DNA from: Lachnospiraceae bacterium UBA3774
Lineage (GTDB): Bacteria > Bacillota > Clostridia > Lachnospirales > Lachnospiraceae
Length of the DNA stretch: 7,896 bases
NCBI GenBank assembly: GCA_002369255.1
Contig: DFFO01000034.1
Span: forward strand, 1 to 7,896
Direction: 5' to 3'
Shown: positions 5,656-7,896 of the stretch, piece after piece
Layout: each line of letters opens with the position of its first letter
Position numbering within the stretch: the first letter of the stretch is position 1
The notes under the pieces: generated by a model
Told to the model about the DNA's origin: nothing
Seen by the model: only the letters and a program-made list of their open reading frames with translations
The model's database searches: none
Translations under genes and position numbers: made by a program

Positions 5656-6507
5656 ATGGCAAGATTGTTATTGGCAAAAGAAGTAAACGGAGAGCTTTGC
5701 AGTGCGCTTTTGACGCGCTGCGCTCTGTTAAAGGAAAGAGGCGTTTTTCCGTGTCTTGCGACGGTGCGCGTCGGATTTTCCGAGGCGGACGTGAGCTATG
5801 AACGCAGCATAAACAAACGCTGTGAAAACATCGGAATAAAGGTCAAAAACATTGTCCTTGAAGAAAGGACGCCTACCGAAAAGGTTATCCAGGAGATAGT
5901 AAATCTGAACATGGATGACGAGGTTCACGGAATATTGCTGTTCAAGCCGCTGCCGCCGCAGATCGATGAGCGCAGGGTTTCAGATATCATTGACGCTTCA
6001 AAGGACGTCGACGCGGCCGGCAGGATCACTGCCGCAAATCCCTATCTTGGCAGAAACGACGGCTTTGCGCCGTGCACCGCGGAGGCGGTCATGCAGATAC
6101 TGCGTCACTACGCCGTAAGGCTCGAGGGAAGCCACGCTGTAGTTCTCGGTAGGAGCGACGTCATCGGAAAACCGTTGTCGATGATGCTTTTGTCGGAAAA
6201 CGCGACCGTGACCATCTGTCATTCCAAAACCGCAAATCTCCCCGAAATATGCAGACAGGCCGATATAATAATAGCCGCTGTGGGAGTTCCGAAAATGCTT
6301 ACGCAGGAATACTTTTCTCCGGGACAGGTAGTGATAGACGTAGGTATTCATGTGGAAGAGGACGGGTCTATGTGCGGAGATGTGGATTTTGCCGCGGCAG
6401 ATCCGATCGTGGCCGCAATAACGCCGGTTCCCGGCGGTGTAGGGGCAGTGACTACCACCATGCTCGCGCAGGCTGTTATCACGGCAGCCTCAAGATTAAC
6501 TGAATAA
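5656..6507 (+). CDS. folD: FolD-family methylene-THF dehydrogenase with altered cyclohydrolase site
   Basis: FolD normally oxidises 5,10-methylene-THF with NAD(P)+ and then hydrolyses methenyl-THF to 10-formyl-THF. The 283 residues align along the family: SYERSINKRCENIGI (47-61), VHGILLFKPLP (90-100), KDVDA (116-120), the cofactor-binding fold from GSHAVVLGRSDVIGKPLS (158-175), and ITPVPGGVGAVTTTML (255-270). Ungapped comparison with bifunctional FolDs, which have a Tyr-x3-Lys motif and VQLPLP, shows Ile52 in place of the catalytic Lys and Phe96 in place of the conserved Gln. Tyr48 and the second Asp of KDVD (119) are kept. Inference: a dehydrogenase with lost or changed cyclohydrolase activity. 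A GGAG site (5646-5649) within the end of dtd is 6 nt before the ATG. The gene lies 3 nt after dtd. Confidence 0.9.
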   Translation: MARLLLAKEVNGELCSALLTRCALLKERGVFPCLATVRVGFSEADVSYERSINKRCENIGIKVKNIVLEERTPTEKVIQEIVNLNMDDEVHGILLFKPLPPQIDERRVSDIIDASKDVDAAGRITAANPYLGRNDGFAPCTAEAVMQILRHYAVRLEGSHAVVLGRSDVIGKPLSMMLLSENATVTICHSKTANLPEICRQADIIIAAVGVPKMLTQEYFSPGQVVIDVGIHVEEDGSMCGDVDFAAADPIVAAITPVPGGVGAVTTTMLAQAVITAASRLTE

Positions 6508-6519
6508 AAGGAAGAAATA

Positions 6520-7074
6520 ATGAAAAGATTAAAAAGCTGGCTTCCGTACATCATCATAATAGCTGTTGCGGTTCTTATAAGGATTTTTTTGCTGATAAAC
6601 GCCAACATACCGACCGGCTCAATGAATGATACCATTCCTACGGATTCGAGAATCATCGGCACAAAATTTGCTTACTGGTTTTCCGAACCGGAGCGCGGAG
6701 ACATCATAGTCTTCGACGCGCCCGATAAGCCCGGCACTCTTTACGTAAAAAGAGTAATAGGTCTTCCGGGAGACACGGTGGAGATCAGGCTTGAAGATAC
6801 CGGAGAAAAAGACGAAAACGGAAACAGCATTATAACAAACAGAACCTATATAAACGGGGAACTGCTTGATGAGCCATATATCAAAGAAGCGGTCTGGATG
6901 AGCGGTTCGGGAACGTACGAGGTGCCCGAAGAGAGCGTGTTTGTCATGGGAGACAACCGCAACAATTCGCTTGACGCGCGTGAATGGAAAAATACATACG
7001 TTTCATACGATAAAATCATGGGGAAAGCGTATTTTATTTATTGGCCGTTGTCCGAAATCGGCGTGCTTTATTAG
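6520..7074 (+). CDS. lepB: Type I signal peptidase
   Basis: Signal peptidase I cleaves signal peptides from exported proteins on the outer face of the membrane, using a Ser/Lys dyad. The 184 residues have the small Gram-positive architecture: one N-terminal membrane helix (about 8-28), then the catalytic domain. Box B is NIPTGSM, with nucleophile Ser34. Then come RGDIIVFDAP (59-68) and box D YVKRVIGLPGDTVEI (75-89) with general base Lys77. Box E is MGDNRNNSLDAREW (143-156). The family often has Ser-Asp-Ser-Arg in box E, where this protein has Ser-Leu-Asp-Ala-Arg. An AAGGAAG site lies just before the ATG at 6520, 12 nt after folD. The TAG stop overlaps the next gene's AGGAGG. Confidence 0.96.
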   Translation: MKRLKSWLPYIIIIAVAVLIRIFLLINANIPTGSMNDTIPTDSRIIGTKFAYWFSEPERGDIIVFDAPDKPGTLYVKRVIGLPGDTVEIRLEDTGEKDENGNSIITNRTYINGELLDEPYIKEAVWMSGSGTYEVPEESVFVMGDNRNNSLDAREWKNTYVSYDKIMGKAYFIYWPLSEIGVLY

Positions 7075-7083
7075 GAGGTCACT

Positions 7084-7896
7084 ATGGAAACAAAACAGGA
7101 GTATATCGTTTTTTTGAATGAAGCCCTTGCCGAAAGTGAAAAGCTTGCGGAAATGGAAACAAAGACTGCGCAGCAGGATATCCTGCACAAAAAACTGGCA
7201 AAGTCTTTGGAATCCGAAACGAAAGCTATGGAGAACAGCATTGACATCACCATAAAAAAACGCAAAAACGAACTTGAAAAGAGTTTTGACGAGGAACTTG
7301 AAAAAGCTGACAGTATACTAAGAAAAGCCAAAAACCAGCGTGAAAAGGCAAAGACAAAAGGACAGAACGAAAGAATATCCGAAGAAACGTCCGAGCTTCG
7401 GGATGAGATCCGCAGGCACAAAATCGAAATAAAAACAATGTTCAAAAAAGATAAAGTGCCGGGTTACTGTGATTCGAGACTGTTTTTTGCGCTGACCTCC
7501 CCGAAAGGTGTCGGTGATTTTCTGATCATACTGCTTTGTTTTGCAATCTGCTTTCTCGCGGTTCCGATCTGCCTTTATATGCTGATAGGAGACGGGCAGT
7601 CAATGAGGCTTGTTCTTATATATCTCGGCGCGATAATCATTTTCGGAGGACTTTACGTCCTTTTGTTTGTCAGAGCCAAAACCGCGCACGGTCAGACGCT
7701 TGAGCAGGTAAGAAAGATCAGAAGCGTGATCTCGGCTCAGGAAAAACAGGTTGACGCAATCACAAAGAGCATTCGTGATGACAAAAACGAAGAAATGTAC
7801 GGCCTGGGTTCATACGACGAAAACATTTCTGACATTCAGGAAGAAAAGAACAGGATTGCCGAACGCAGAAACGCGGCGCTCGAGCAGTTTGAAAAC
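7084..7896 (+). CDS. Coiled-coil membrane protein of unknown function (3' end outside window)
   Basis: The frame stays open from ATG 7084 to the last base, giving 271 residues without a stop. AGGAGGT (7073-7079) lies 4 nt before the ATG and overlaps the lepB stop. The protein begins with a long charged Glu/Lys-rich helical region (about 1-120) that looks like a coiled coil. A short conserved-looking linker KKDKVPGYCDSRLFFALTSPKG (121-142) follows, then two hydrophobic helices (about 143-168 and 174-197) and a second charged helical region (198 to the end). There is no signal peptide before the first coil, so both coiled coils are predicted to be cytoplasmic with a membrane hairpin between them. 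I recognise no enzymatic domain. It may be an envelope scaffold or sensor, but the function is unknown. Confidence 0.85.
   Translation, partial: METKQEYIVFLNEALAESEKLAEMETKTAQQDILHKKLAKSLESETKAMENSIDITIKKRKNELEKSFDEELEKADSILRKAKNQREKAKTKGQNERISEETSELRDEIRRHKIEIKTMFKKDKVPGYCDSRLFFALTSPKGVGDFLIILLCFAICFLAVPICLYMLIGDGQSMRLVLIYLGAIIIFGGLYVLLFVRAKTAHGQTLEQVRKIRSVISAQEKQVDAITKSIRDDKNEEMYGLGSYDENISDIQEEKNRIAERRNAALEQFEN

Overview
The window looks like a chromosomal housekeeping region from a Firmicute, most likely class Clostridia and perhaps near Lachnospiraceae. That placement rests on strong AGGAGG-type ribosome binding sites, moderate GC, an L10-type ribosomal leader, a Gram-positive-type small signal peptidase, a cdaA-cdaR pair, and a FolD with the divergent active site I associate with clostridial lineages. 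The family level is inference from memory. I see no phage, insertion sequence, CRISPR, tRNA or rRNA signal, and no codon-usage break suggesting transfer.

Region 1 (1-1540) is the ribosomal stalk locus. It holds the end of rplA (L1), a promoter starting only 7 nt after the rplA stop, an L10-type leader with a three-way-junction fold and a strong attenuator hairpin, then rplJ (L10, with an unusual 46-residue acidic tail), rplL (L7/L12) and an intrinsic terminator. The usual next genes, rpoB and rpoC, are not here.

Region 2 (1541-7896) begins with a well-formed extended -10 promoter and runs as one dense co-directional operon of eight genes with gaps or overlaps of 20 nt or less and no internal terminator. 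In order they are: a small two-helix membrane protein, a polytopic membrane protein with about eight helices, the diadenylate cyclase cdaA, its extracytoplasmic regulator cdaR, the D-aminoacyl-tRNA deacylase dtd, a FolD-family protein, type I signal peptidase lepB, and a coiled-coil membrane protein that runs off the window.

The first four genes of the operon look like a c-di-AMP module at the membrane: CdaA makes c-di-AMP, CdaR modulates it from outside, and the two uncharacterised membrane proteins ahead of them are candidate partners (inference). The glmM gene that usually follows cdaR in bacilli is replaced here by dtd, folD and lepB. The points most worth a second look are the FolD-like protein lacking the canonical cyclohydrolase Lys and Gln, the two unknown membrane proteins in front of cdaA, the L10 leader and attenuator, the L10 acidic tail, and the coiled-coil membrane protein at the right edge.
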